Positions 1-11,051 of a stretch of 64,000 nucleotides of DNA are shown here, in pieces. The notes beneath the pieces are model-generated. The model was given only the letters and a program-made list of their open reading frames with translations. It made no database searches and was not told the origin of the DNA. The DNA comes from Trametes villosa (Eukaryota; Basidiomycota; Agaricomycetes; Polyporales; Polyporaceae): contig PUDQ02000010.1 in assembly GCA_002964805.2 (NCBI GenBank), forward strand, positions 1,178,001-1,242,000, in the 5' to 3' direction. The translations under genes were made by a program, and so were the position numbers. Numbering within the stretch: position 1 is the first letter of the stretch; each line of letters opens with the position of its first letter.

Positions 1-1275
1 AGGCCACTGAGGCATCGCATTAATCCAATTGCACGCGTCCTGTAGCCGTTGTCGCTGTCAGCTGTTGCATGCAATAGTTTCACTTAGCGATCGGCGCATA
101 GATGCGTAGCCACACGTAAACCTCGCGGAACTCCTACCGAAGACGCACCACGATGCACAAGACAGTTTGTACGCACTCACTGCGTACCCGCCCGGTGACC
201 GATAGCTACCCCCTACTTGTGCATTGAATTCCTACTCTATCAACACATATCTTGCCCGGAAACATCGACATGCCGCTGTGCGACTCAAGCTGACTGCTAC
301 GGTGTACGTACCTGACCAAGTCTTCATGCGCTGGACCTCGGGGAAGCTTCGAAGGACCGGGAGGGCTTTGCTGTCGACATAGTTCAAGGGTGGAAGACGC
401 CAAAGAGAGGGGGAGTAGCGCGCTCCAGCGCAGGGCGGGGCGAGCTTTCATGCGCGCAGTTGCAGGTTGAAGCCCTCCATGAGACGAGAGAGACTTGAAG
501 ACACAGATTTCCAGCTTCGACGGGACGATCGTGAACCCTTCGAAGGTCATATCCCAGGATCGAGTATATGCGCCGCTTTCCAAGCCTTGGGGGAAGCGAG
601 AGCCGACACTCACCATCTAGGATAACATGGACATCGTGTCTAGATACGCTGTCGCTTGCAGAGCCCGACAAACGTCAAGGTGTGCAGCTGGTGAATCGGG
701 AACGCATGTATTATGACATAGTATACGATTCGAATTTTGATTCGGGGCTCACCAGTGTGACGTCTTCATTGCTTGCCGAATGCATCTTGTGCTTCGGTGT
801 CGTCGAAGGATACAGGTACAGCTGCAGCGGCAAGTAGCCCAGTCCATCTGAGAAGTGTCGCATCATGAAAATAACAGTCCGCGCACGAGTATAGATCACA
901 GGGGCCGACCAGAGACCCAGACAGCGTGTACCAAGACCCGAGCTGGCGGAAAGCTGCGCTTGACGGACGAAAATTGCTGGCGTGGCAATCGCGACACCAC
1001 TGGTTGGAGCCCCGAGAGTTTTCACTGAGAAAGAAAGGCTCAGAGAGGCTGCGAGGGGCGAGCAGATGCGTTTTCTCGGGACAATCTCGCCGCGCGGAGA
1101 TTTCGCGTGCAGGATGGCGGGAGAAGGAAGAGAAGGGTGCGGCGCGCGGGGAGGGTCACGGGGCGAGCGACCACGTCGCCCGGCGCTTCCGGTGCTCGGA
1201 CTCGAGCTTTATACCACCCACTCTCACCGCCGCGCTGGCAGCTGCTCCCACTCCTCTTCGTCGACCCCGACGACG
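1..1275. other. Left-edge region, no gene resolved
   Basis: No protein family was recognised on either strand. A minus-strand open stretch at 206-616 has a plausible-looking peptide at its start but loses coding character halfway and has no recognisable motif. It could be an exon of a gene running off the left edge. The last 250 bases before 1276 are the presumed promoter and 5' leader of the ERV41-like gene. Confidence 0.4.
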
Positions 1276-3173
1276 ATGGCGACGATGACCAAGACCGTCG
1301 AACGGCCTGGCTCGCCCTCGCTCCTCGACAAACTCGACGACTTCGTGCCCGCCCCGCTCGCCCAGTTCGATGCTTTCCCCAAGGTCCCCTCCACATACAA
1401 GACGCGCTCGGAGTCTCGCGGTTTCCTCACCATCTTCGTGGCGTTCATCGCGTTTCTACTAGTCTTGAATGACATTGGAGAGTACATCTGGGGATGGCCG
1501 GACTTCGAGTTTGGGGTGGACACCGACCAGACAAATGCGCTGGACATTAACGTGGACATGGTGATCAATATGCCTTGCCAATGTGCGTACACCGACTTCT
1601 TAGCAGTATTTTGCATGCGCTAAACCATGAGCTCGTAACCTGCAGTCCTGAGCGTCGACCTCAGAGATGCGGTGGGCGACCGGCTCTTCCTCAGCGATGG
1701 CTTCAGGCGCGACGGGACGAAGTTCGACATTGGGCAGGCAACCACGCTCAAGGAGCACGCGGAGGCCTTGTCCGCGCGTCAAGCGGTCTCGCAGTCACGG
1801 AGCTCGCGCGGCTTCTTCGACGTACTCCTGCGCAGGGCGGCCAACAGGTACAAGCCCACGTACAACTACCAGCCGGACGGGAGTGCATGCAGGGTGTTCG
1901 GTACGATCACCGCAAAACGCGTAACTGGTAAGTCCGTTCGTCTGAGCCCAGCTACTCAGCGTACTGAGCCCCTGTAGCGAATCTGCACATCACAACATTA
2001 GGACACGGATACGCCAGCCAGACCCACGTTGACCATAAACGTACGTCCAATGACGCAGAATAAACAAAACACGTATTCACTGACTTCATGCAGTCATGAA
2101 TCTCTCGCATGTGATAACGGAGTTCTCCTTCGGACCCTATTTCCCCGACATCACCCAGCCACTCGACAACTCGTTCGAACTCACGCATGATCGTAAGTGG
2201 CGATACTCCTGCATGTCCAAGTGCACAATCTGACCACCTCGTAGCATTCGTCGCATACCAGTACTACTTGCATGTCGTGCCGACGACCTACATCGCTCCC
2301 CGCAGCAAGCCTCTCAACACCAACCAATACAGTGTCACTCATTACACCCGCGTTCTCGATCACCACCGCGGAACGCCCGGCATCTTCTTCAAATTCGACC
2401 TCGAGCCCATGAAGCTCACGATCCATCAGCGGACGACCAGTTTGGTCCAGCTGTTCATCAGGTTCGTTCTCCTGCCACTCATCCTGCCAAACCAGACGCT
2501 CACAGCATACCGTAGGACCGTCGGCGTCATCGGCGGCGTCTTCGTCTGCATGGGCTACGCCGTCAAGATCACGGGGCACGCCGTCGACGCCGTCACCGGC
2601 GCCGACAAGACGAACGGGCTCGTCGCCGCCGAGGCGTCCGGCGTCGGCGGCCTGCGCAAGAAGTTCGGCTCCGGCGACCTCCGCCTGCGGCCCTCGAACC
2701 GCGTCGTCCGCCAGGGCAACAGCTGGGTCGTCGACGGCGGCAGCCCGTACGGCTCCTACGCCGGCACGCCCGTCTCTGCCGCCTTCGGCTCCCCGCACTC
2801 GAGCGCCGCGCCGAGCCCGTACGCGCCCTCCTTCCCCGGCAGCCCGAACATGAACGTGCCCCCGAGCGCCCCAGGTACGCCGTACGGGCTCGGGCTGACG
2901 TCGCCGATGCTGGGCCCGCGCCCGACGTCCGCGTCGCGCCCGCCGTCGATGGTGGGCAGCACCCCGGGCTCGCCGTTCCCGACTGCGGCGACGATGGGCT
3001 CGCCGTACGCGCCGAACGGGTCCGGGCTGCTGTCGACACCGGGGACCCCAGGGCTGTATGCGCACTTCCCGCCGACGCCGAACACGGCGAACGGCGCGGG
3101 CGCGTTTGCGGCCCAGCAGGGGAGCGGGCCGCCCCCGCGGCGAGCGGACTCGGGCGGGAAGAAGGATGACTGA
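1276..3173 (+). CDS. ERV41: ERV41/ERGIC2-type ER-Golgi cargo receptor
   Basis: Membrane protein expected to cycle between ER and Golgi in COPII/COPI vesicles, normally as a heterodimer with Erv46. Six exons are predicted: 1276-1582, 1646-1927, 1978-2040, 2094-2192, 2245-2461 and 2516-3173, giving 541 residues. The N-terminus holds a hydrophobic segment (FLTIFVAFIAFLLVLNDIGEY) after a short cytosolic stretch. The lumenal part has family signatures such as NLHITTLGHGYAS, the HVITEFSFGPYFP block and FVAYQYYLHVVPTTY. A second membrane segment (VGVIGGVFVCMGYAV) follows. The last intron is 54 bases and in frame, so retaining it would add 18 residues without a stop. Odd feature: about 200 residues of Gly/Ser/Pro-rich tail after the second membrane segment, much longer than in yeast Erv41. 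The start at 1276 was chosen because MATMTKTVERPGSPSLLDKLD leads directly into the conserved N-terminal region. Confidence 0.88.
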
Positions 3174-3781
3174 GCGCGAGCGAGTTTCGGGAGTGCGACT
3201 GGAGGATGGATCCTAGGAGGAGAGGACGCGCGGGTCCCGGAGGGGATCCTGGGCTGTACATGACCGATGATGGGTTGTATATCTATATCGCTCTGGGTAA
3301 CGTTCGTCGTGTTTTCGATCGCTCAGCTCGCGCGGCTTCGTGTGCGACGTGCGTGCTCCCGTCTGCTCGCTTTTTGGTGTTACAGGTGCAGTTCATACAC
3401 GCAACCCGAGGAAGCCCGGCGCCCCACTCTCATCAGCGTGGACTACTTCGGCAGCGCCAACTCGTCGCGCAACCTCGTTGCCCTCTGCGCGCAGGGTGAA
3501 CACAACTGGCGGCGATTCTCGTAACCGACGATGCCGAACTCCGAGCGTCGAGATCCACGCCTGCCCGCACCGGCGCTCAAGTGAGGAACCTTGCCTCTCC
3601 TTGCTCTTTCCTCCCACAGCGCACGTATGCCCGCGGCCTAACGCGAGCCGCGTGTGCTCTTAGAGTTAGAGTGCGCGCCACGCGCATTTGAAATACTCCC
3701 GCCTCTTATAGCTGGCGGTCTTCGCGCAGCGCGTCCGGTCTTTCCTTCCAGACGTCCTCGCCCGCCGACATCATTGTCAGC
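3174..3781. other. Intergenic region between ERV41-like and aldehyde dehydrogenase genes
   Basis: No conserved protein signal on either strand. The region should contain the 3' UTR of the upstream gene and the promoter of the downstream gene. The short open frames here have no recognisable motifs. Confidence 0.5.
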
Positions 3782-6333
3782 ATGTCGCTTACCTATACTC
3801 CCGTCGAGGATATCCCCAAGGTACTGTCCTCTAATTCACTATGCGCGCAGGACTGGCGTTGACGCGTTCTGTGTTCGCTAGATTCATGAGAGAGCGCGCC
3901 ACGCATGGCTCTCCGGGAAGGCAAAGTCCATCGCCTTCCGCAAGGAGCAGATCGCGCAGGTCGCGTACCTCGTGAAGGACAACGAGCAGCGCCTCAAGGA
4001 CGCGATGAAGGCCGACCTCGGCCGGCCCTACCTCGAGACCGAGTTGTAAGCCCGCACCCACCCCGGCATGTACCTCGGAATCTCACCACCGCGCCACGCA
4101 GCTTCGACTTCGGGATCGTGTACGCGGAGGCGCGCGTCGCGTACGACAACGTCGAGAGCTGGACGGCGGAGCAGGCGCCCGCGTTCTCGCCGAACTGGTT
4201 CTTCATGCGCCCGCGCCTGCGGCCCGCGCCGAAGGGCGTCGTGCTCCTCATCGCGCCGTTCAACTACACGCTCTTCCTCCTCCTCGTCCCCCTGGCGCGT
4301 CCTTCCTCCTTCTCCCCTCAGTCCGGGGTGTGCGGCGTAGAGTGTGGGGTGTGGGGTACGGAGTGGGGCTGACACGGACGCATGGGGTGGGTAGATCAGC
4401 GCGATTGCGGGCGGGAACGCGGCGGTGCTGAAGCCGCCGGAGCACACGCCGGCGTTCAGCGCGTTGTTGGCGGAGCTCGTCCCGAAGTATCTGGACACGG
4501 AGCTGTACCATGTTATTAATGGCGCTGTACCGGAGACGACAAATGTGGGTGCGTTGGAGGTCGTTCGTGGGGCGATCGCTGATGCGGTTTGCAGGTGCTG
4601 GAGCTCCAGTGGGACCATAGTACGTGTTGTACGACGTACAATGTGTTCGCGTACTGACGCTGGAGGCTATCTGAAGTCATGTATACCGGTTCGTTTGCAT
4701 TTCTGTGGAGGCTCGTTGCGATGAATGGCGTGTCTGACTGTGGCATAGGAAACGGGCGCGTCGCACAGATCATAGCCCGGGCTGCCTCCAAATACCTGAC
4801 ACCCTTGACGCTCGAGGTGAGTGTACTTTATGTACTCGTGATCAACTTGGGGTTGAAGGATGCATCGCGATTCAGCTTGGAGGTACGCACCGAGAATACG
4901 GTGCTGTAGGATCCCTCGTCTAACCCGATGCGTAGGCAAGAATCCCGTGTTCGTCGATCCCAACATCGACCTCTCCATGACCGCTCGGCGCGTCCTTTGG
5001 GGCCGTGTATCTAACGCTGGACAAGTGAGTGGGAATGTTCCCGCGTCTGATAACCTCGCAGATCATAGTGGTACTAAAGATCTTACGTGCAAGATTTGCA
5101 TGGCGCCGGAATATGTCCTCGTGCCAGAAGAGATTCAGGACGCGTTTGTCGCAGCGCTCCGGAAAGCGTGAGCACCCATATCCTCGCGCATTACTGGAAG
5201 ACTCGCATACTAACCCACCCTCAGGCACGATTCGTTCTTCCCGGAGGGTCCCAAGAACTCCACATCCTTCGGGCGCATCGTGACCGAGGCCCACGCTGCC
5301 AGGATCAAAGGACTCATCGACCAGACGAGGGGCAGGATCGAGGTCGGCGGCGAGGTCAACGTCTCGGCGAAGTACGTCGCTCCGACCGTGGTCAGCAACG
5401 TCCGCGCGGACGACTCTTTGATGTCGGAGTGAGTGTCGATTATGCGCGTTATGTCGTTGGTCGTGGGGCTGAGTCAGTTTTGCAGGGAAGTGTTCGGCCC
5501 CGTGCTTGCGCTAGTTCCGGTCAAGGACGTGGATGAAGCCCTCGCGTTCGTCAACTCCAGGTATGTCCGTCGCCCAGGATAACTAGAGACTGTTGATGTA
5601 ACTGTTATGCGCAGGGATGTCCCTCTTAGCGTCTATGTCTTCTCATACGATAAGAAGTACCAAGACAGAGGTTAGTGCACCTCGCGCTCTCATAGTCCAT
5701 CGTCTAACGGCCCATGTATTTTCAGTTATGGACAACACGCAAAGTGGCAATGTCATGATCAATGAAACCCTGGTCGCCGTCGGAGGTATGTCGCCGAGAC
5801 CATCTCCGCTGACACGAGTTAACTTGAATGTCACGTATAGCTCCAGGACTCCCTGCGGGCGGAAAGGGGCCTGGCGGATGTAAGCCAGCTTGCAAGAGTA
5901 TCCGTACAAGTGCTCCTTGCTGACAATACATACAGACGGGTACTACACCGGCAAGCACGGCTTCGACCAGTTTGTCCACCTCCGTGTCTCGCTCAACAAC
6001 CCTACCTGGTACGTTGCCCAGCATATCGGCCATCTTGCATATAAGCAGGACGCTTACGCTCTGTGCCCCACAGGGTCGACAAGCTGGTGTTCAAGTACAG
6101 GTTCCCTCCGTACACCGCAGAGGTTCGTTATGATTCCTCGGGTGACGCTGAGTCGTTTCCTAACACCCGCCTGCTCCTAGGGAATCAAGAAGCTCCGCGC
6201 TACGGAGGCTTCGCTGCCGCCGCGCCCGGGGAGCGCGAGCTCGATCTCGACAGCAGCATGGACCCTGACGGCACTGACGGTCCTGGTGGGCGCGTCCTCG
6301 TTTGTCGCACTGCGCTCCGTGAATCGCGTCTAG
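3782..6333 (+). CDS. Membrane-anchored fatty aldehyde dehydrogenase (ALDH3 family)
   Basis: NAD(P)-dependent oxidation of long-chain aldehydes to fatty acids at an organelle membrane; closest in layout to yeast Hfd1 and human ALDH3A2. Reading across more than ten short introns gives the family order: the conserved Asn in IAPFNYTLF, the cofactor-loop region WDHIMYTGNGRVAQI, the general-base Glu in TPLTLELGGKNPVF, the catalytic Cys in SNAGQICMAPEYVL, then EEVFGPVLALVPV and GGYGYYTGKHGFDQF. The C-terminus is a hydrophobic anchor (LTALTVLVGASSFVAL) followed by a short basic tail. The start at 3782 gives MSLTYTPVEDIPK joined to IHERARHAWLSGK. Two splicing oddities: a GC-AG intron at 4295-4394 is needed to keep the conserved PLISAIAAGN join, and a 7-base exon (4876-4882) supplies most of the LGG of TLELGG. 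All key residues are present, so the enzyme is expected to be active. Confidence 0.9.
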
Positions 6334-6561
6334 TCAATGGAGGGTAGCCAGGTGAATTCACGTCATAACTTTACTTCGACGATATCCAGCATCGTGTTTT
6401 GCTGCCGTTCCGCTGCACGCAGTTGCGAGTAGTAGTACGCGCCCGGCACGCCAGGATCGTCAATCTTCGGCGCTTGAACCCGTTCCATTGTTCGACTTAG
6501 CCACCGTCGTCTATCTTCTGTCTTCGGGGTTTGGTTCTCGACGTTGACCTCCACGTTTGCA

Positions 6562-7638
6562 ATGACCTTCTCAACGCACTCCGACGACAGCACCCAGAGC
6601 ACCTCGAGCGGAACAGGTATGGCAACCACCCCCTCAGGAAGCTATCCGGTTCGGCGGCAAGCTAACACTGGAATAGATGCGCCAAGGCACGACAACAACG
6701 TTTCCAGGGCAAACCTGAATACTATCGCTCAAGAAATGAAGCCGGAGCAGTACCCCTTTGCGGCTTTGGAGTTGATTCATCCAACAGAACCAGCTACCTC
6801 TCACTACTCTCACCATGCCCTAGAGTCGTTCTACTGGGTATTCCTGTGGGTGGTGCTCCGACACACCAAGGGTTACCGTCACAAGACGGGAACGCCGGGA
6901 CAGCAGCTCTGCGCGGAGCTGTTTAGCGGGGACAGTATCGACTCCGCTTTGGATTCAAGATTCAACTGGCCCTTCAGAAAACTGTGGATAGACATCGTCG
7001 ACAACGCTCCCCTTACGGCGCTCGTCACGGAGTTCTCACAGCTGCTCCCCCCACACATCGCTGCCACACTTGGATCCATGGGAGAAAGCTATCTCACGTA
7101 CGACGCGACCCTCGAGGTTTTCTCCGGGGCCTTGAAGATGGAGGGTTGGCCGGAAAGCGACTGGATCCCATACAAGCCCGGCGAGGCCCAACCGCGGGCG
7201 CGGCCAGCAGCGGTGCCCATCATGTGCGACGTGCCCCCTGGCTATCCGGTGGTCCCGCTCGAGGGGCGCGTACTCCGCTCCCACGCGCGTGGTTGGAAGC
7301 CATACGTCCCTCAAGGCGTGTTCGGCGCCCGAGTGCCGGCGGCATCTACTCAGAGGGAGCTCCAGCCTGTCATAGGCCCGAAGCGCCCCCTCAGCCAGGA
7401 AGGGCGAGTCTCTGACCTCGCTGAGGCATCGGGTCGCCAGTCCAAGAAGTTGAAACCAACGGTGGACTCGCTCGCTGCTCCAGACACCATGCTGCGCCTC
7501 TCCGAGACGACAGGCTCCGTTACCCGCTTGGGCGGACGCAGTAGGGGCGGCGCTCTTCCACTACAACTGTCAAGGCGGAGTGCCAGGCTCGCAGCTGCCG
7601 CTGAGAAGAAGGCCTTGGAACATGGGCAATCCGCGTAG
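6562..7638 (+). pseudogene. FunK1 fungal-type kinase copy A, catalytic core deleted in frame
   Basis: The first exon (6562-6615 or so, MTFSTHSDDSTQSTSSGT) and first intron align with the start of the intact kinase at 11052. The sequence then jumps directly to the C-terminal lobe: EQYPFAALELIHP aligns with GTFFFMALDLLKP of the intact copy, followed by LESFYWVFLWVVLRHT, MEGWPESDWIPYK, the MCDVPPGYP block and the basic Ser-rich tail ending at 7638. Everything between is missing, including the nucleotide-binding half, the conserved VKESW lysine motif, the HRD catalytic loop and the FDYS motif. The frame stays open across the junction for roughly 340 residues, so a kinase-dead protein could still be made. 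I label it a pseudogene because the enzymatic core is gone; an alternative is a short paralogue with a regulatory role. Confidence 0.75.
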
Positions 7639-8189
7639 TGCGCAGCTACGATAGTGGTACGGACCTTGCGCTGCATCCTGCTCGTCGGCTCGCTCAAGTT
7701 GTGACACTCAGTTTTGGCCCATTCAAGACCGAATGACTCGCGTTCAAGTTCAAAAATCTCGCCATATGATCTCCCGAGGCTCGTTTCATCCCCTCAGAAG
7801 AAGCTGAGCTGACTCCTCACACCCAGTTCCTTCTAGGGCTCAAAGAAGGCGGCCTCCGCCGTGGAGGCTTAGCGCGGACCGCAGCCAGGAAACGCGGACT
7901 CAATCAGCGCGAGAGCGCATACGCTCTCGCGACGTGTCGTGCTGACGGTCAAGGTAGCGGGGTCATCCGGAGTGTTCCACCGTGCTGCTCCAATGTATGA
8001 ATAGTATATAGTATCGAGAAACCTAGCGTTGTTTGAAACACGATTCGTCTAAGCTCGAGGTCGTCAATCCATCCAAACCGTTGTTCCCCCAGAGCATGTG
8101 TGGATCCCAGTCGACGCTGATGCAGATGGCTTTGAAGTAGATACCAAAGACCACCCTCTGCGCGGGCTTGACGGCTTTCGTAGAGCCTT
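7639..8189. other. Intergenic region after FunK1 copy A
   Basis: No coding signal recognised on either strand. It separates copy A from the duplicated upstream block of copy B. Confidence 0.45.
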
Positions 8190-8685
8190 AACATGTGCAA
8201 GCTAATCGGTAGGTATAGCTCCTTACACGACTAAGGGCAACGAGTTATCGGAGTTTGAACATGCACCAGGATGCTCCAGGAGGTCTACCAGGAAGTCTCC
8301 TGCTCACGCCCGACGATACCACCCGACGACATTACCCAAAACCTCCTTCTAGCGAGCGGAATCAAAGGTCTCAGCGGCAGAAATACTCGAAGAAAACCTC
8401 CGAAGCGAAACCTGTATCCGACGGACCTGCGAGTCGTAATAATTTTCGATGCCAGCATCGACAGTGACGACAGAGGTATGGCTCCCGCTCATTCAATTCT
8501 CACATGGCAACCTGAATAATAGTATATACGTGGGGGTAGGAACCATACGATAGAGGGGCCGCCGAGTAAGGGCCGAGGCTTCATCGATCACTCTTTCAGC
8601 ATTGTCCTACCCCTTCGCCGCCCGCCCGCCGGCTGGCGGCGAGCAACAATGTATTGCGCCAGCGCGAATCAATTTCAGTCCTGCG
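8190..8685. repeat. Duplicated FunK1 upstream block, copy 1
   Basis: This non-coding block matches 10360-10836, upstream of the intact kinase, over nearly its whole length with scattered substitutions and small indels. Shared landmarks include CGGAGTTTGAACATG (8250 and 10410 areas), the CCAGGAAG motif, GGCTTCATCGATCAC (near 8577 and 10730) followed by ATTGTCCTACCC, and GTATTGCGCCAG/GTGTTGCGCCAG close to the right end. Similarity stops at a CTGCGG that is joined here directly to coding sequence from the middle of the kinase. Confidence 0.75.
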
Positions 8686-10031
8686 GTCACATGCGCATGG
8701 TCACTGACGACGTAGAACGTCCTCTGTCAAAGCTCGTTTCATCGCGGGTGCTGGTCTGGCTATCAGGTATGCAATCCGAGGTACGTACATCAGTACTACT
8801 CAGACCCCCCTTCAACCAGAAACTGAGCACGCGCCCTCTTGCGGGTCACCGTAACCACTGAAAGGCTTGGGAAGGAGCTCTGCCTCTACACCGCAACATC
8901 AGTCTTGGGAACGTACTCATCTTGGACGAACAAGAGGAAGGTCGACCCGCTGGGATCATACACTGGCAGGACCTGGACTACAGTTCCATGGAGCCTGATG
9001 ACGACAAGAGTACCGGGCAGTAGGACGCCTCTCGTGCAGGTGATAGCACTGCACTGGTGCAGCTTAAAGAACACACGGTAAGCCACCTTCATCTCTGCGT
9101 TCGTACAACGACGAATCTGACGTGATGATTTAGGGCACCTACTTCTTCATGTCCCTCGACCTGATCAAACCTATACCGGCTGCGCTTCATCTCCTTCGCC
9201 ATGAACTGGAGTCGTACTACTGGCTCCTTCTGTGGATTGTCATGCGACATACGAACTGTACCCGTCGTGTGTTGGGAGGCTCGGGGAAGAAGGCTTGCGC
9301 AGACACCTTCAAGTGCGAGGGAGGCGGTACTGGATATGCTCGCAAGCTTGTTTGGGTTACCACCCGGCAATGGCTAGACGTCGACGGTAACGCCACCCTC
9401 ACAGCTCTGATCTCGAGGTTCTCAGACTTGGTCTTCGAGCAAGAGATAGCCAGCATCTTCGAGAAGCCCGATATATTCCTCACGCACGGAGCCGTACTCA
9501 AGATGTTCGACGAGGCTATTGCCATGGACGATTGGCCCGCATGCGACTGGATCCCCTACGAGCTCGCCGAGAATCCCGACCCTCGCATCGGGGTAGCACC
9601 CATTATGTGCGATGTCCCTCCTGGCTACTCGCAGGTAATCCCCGAAGGTCGCTTTCTTCGCTCTGACTCGTCCCGTCAGTCAAGGGCTGCAATGGCTCAA
9701 GCCGGCACGTTGGCGTCGCGAGGACATCTACCGCCCAACGTCCTTCCTTTGCCGACTTCGTCCTATAGTGGCTCGAAGCGCACGCTGGACCAGACCGGGC
9801 AGCTTCCCCATCCCGCCGAACCATCCCGCTCACAGAAGCGGTCGAGGACTACCATGGATCCCCCCCCCTCATTCAACCGGTGCAGCTCTCACCGAATCGA
9901 CCTCCTGCTCTGGTACCCAGTCCCGCGTAAAGCACATCGGAGGTGTACCTCGGCTGCCCGAGCGAGCGAGCGCGAGGATCGCAGCTCTTGCCGCAGAGAA
10001 GCAGGCTTCGGGGAGCGGCCAATCCACCTAG
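8686..10031 (+). pseudogene. FunK1 kinase copy B, 5'-truncated and mutated
   Basis: Begins abruptly with a segment matching the middle of the intact kinase (HMRMVTDDVERPLSKL against HMRMVIDDVGRPLTEF). The catalytic loop reads LHRNISLGNVLILD, so the catalytic Asp of HRD has become Asn. In that same frame a TAG stop falls at 9021-9023, inside the acidic linker after DLDYSSMEPDDD. The C-terminal lobe exon (from about 9134) is open and well conserved (LESYYWLLLWIVMRHT, MDDWPACDWIPYE, MCDVPPGYS). A run of C near 9860 coincides with a frameshift, after which the normal tail resumes in another frame and ends with SGSGQST at 10031. The combined lesions make a functional kinase very unlikely. Confidence 0.85.
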
Positions 10032-10359
10032 CTCGCGTTCGAATCCCGTGCGATGGTGCGGCTCTGGGAGAACGAGTCCGCGATCGCGACCGGGATTGGG
10101 TCTAGACTCTTCTTCTCGATGTCTTGTATCACTCGTGTATCTAACTCGTATTCAGTGGTCGTGCTACTATGCGTAGTGTCCCTTCATGCCAGTGTATACT
10201 ATATTTTTCACCTTCGACTCGGAACTACTCAGTAGAAGGTCTAATATATGTCGCGCCGGAACCCCACAATCTATGCCGCCCGATACCTGCCCCCGGAGTC
10301 GGTGAGAATCTTGTTGGCTGGATACAGAAGACGAGGGTCCTGCCAAGGGCTTCAGGTAT
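10032..10359. other. Intergenic region after FunK1 copy B
   Basis: AT-richer non-coding sequence with no recognised gene. It probably holds the former 3' region of copy B. Confidence 0.45.
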
Positions 10360-10836
10360 GCGAGCTAATCGGCGTGTGCGCCTCCTTATGCGGCTAAGGG
10401 TGCACCACTATCGGAGTTTGAACATGAGTTATGATGCTCGATCAGGAAGTCAACCAGGAAGCCTTCTGCTCACTGCGCCCAACGATAGCATCCGACAACA
10501 GATCCTGAAAGCTCCTCCTGGCGTAAAGAACCAGAGGGATTAGCGGAAAGAATACCTAAAAACATATCTCCGAAGCGAACGGGCTGGCGGGTCGTGGCAA
10601 ATTTCGATACCATCATCAACAGCCACCGCAGAGGTATGGCTCCCGCTCACTCAATCATCACATGGCGACCTAAATAAAAGTACCTACGTATAGAGTAGGC
10701 ACTATAGAGGTGCCGGACAGTCGGGGCCAAGGCTTCATCGATCACCCCTTCGTCATTGTCCTACCCTCCGTCGCCCCCCGCCCACCCGCGAGCCACAACG
10801 TGTTGCGCCAGTGCAAATTAACATTAATCCCGCGGA
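10360..10836. repeat. Duplicated FunK1 upstream block, copy 2
   Basis: Second copy of the block at 8190-8685. Here it continues through about 215 further bases into the ATG of the intact kinase at 11052, so it is probably the original promoter region of this kinase type. Confidence 0.75.
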
Positions 10837-11051
10837 CAAAGAAATCATACGCCGGTGCCTTAAGGTGAGCGAAGCCGTGGCTGCATGGCTTGCCCAGTAT
10901 AAGACCTGAACAGGAACTCCGCAGCGGCGAGGGATAACGCGCGGACTTCCAACGCTCGGCGCTTGTCCTCGCTCCATTGTTCACCTTAGCCACCCACCAC
11001 CACCTCCTGCGTACTCTGCTCTCTGCTCTAAACCACACCACACCCTATAAA

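Noticed and set aside
206..616. Minus-strand open frame of 136 residues at the left edge
   Set aside because: The start reads like protein but no family motif is present and later residues look non-coding; without upstream sequence it cannot be supported as a gene.
2181..3065. Long minus-strand open frame opposite the last ERV41 exon
   Set aside because: It is an Arg/Ala-rich shadow caused by GC-rich codons of the plus-strand Gly/Ser/Pro tail.
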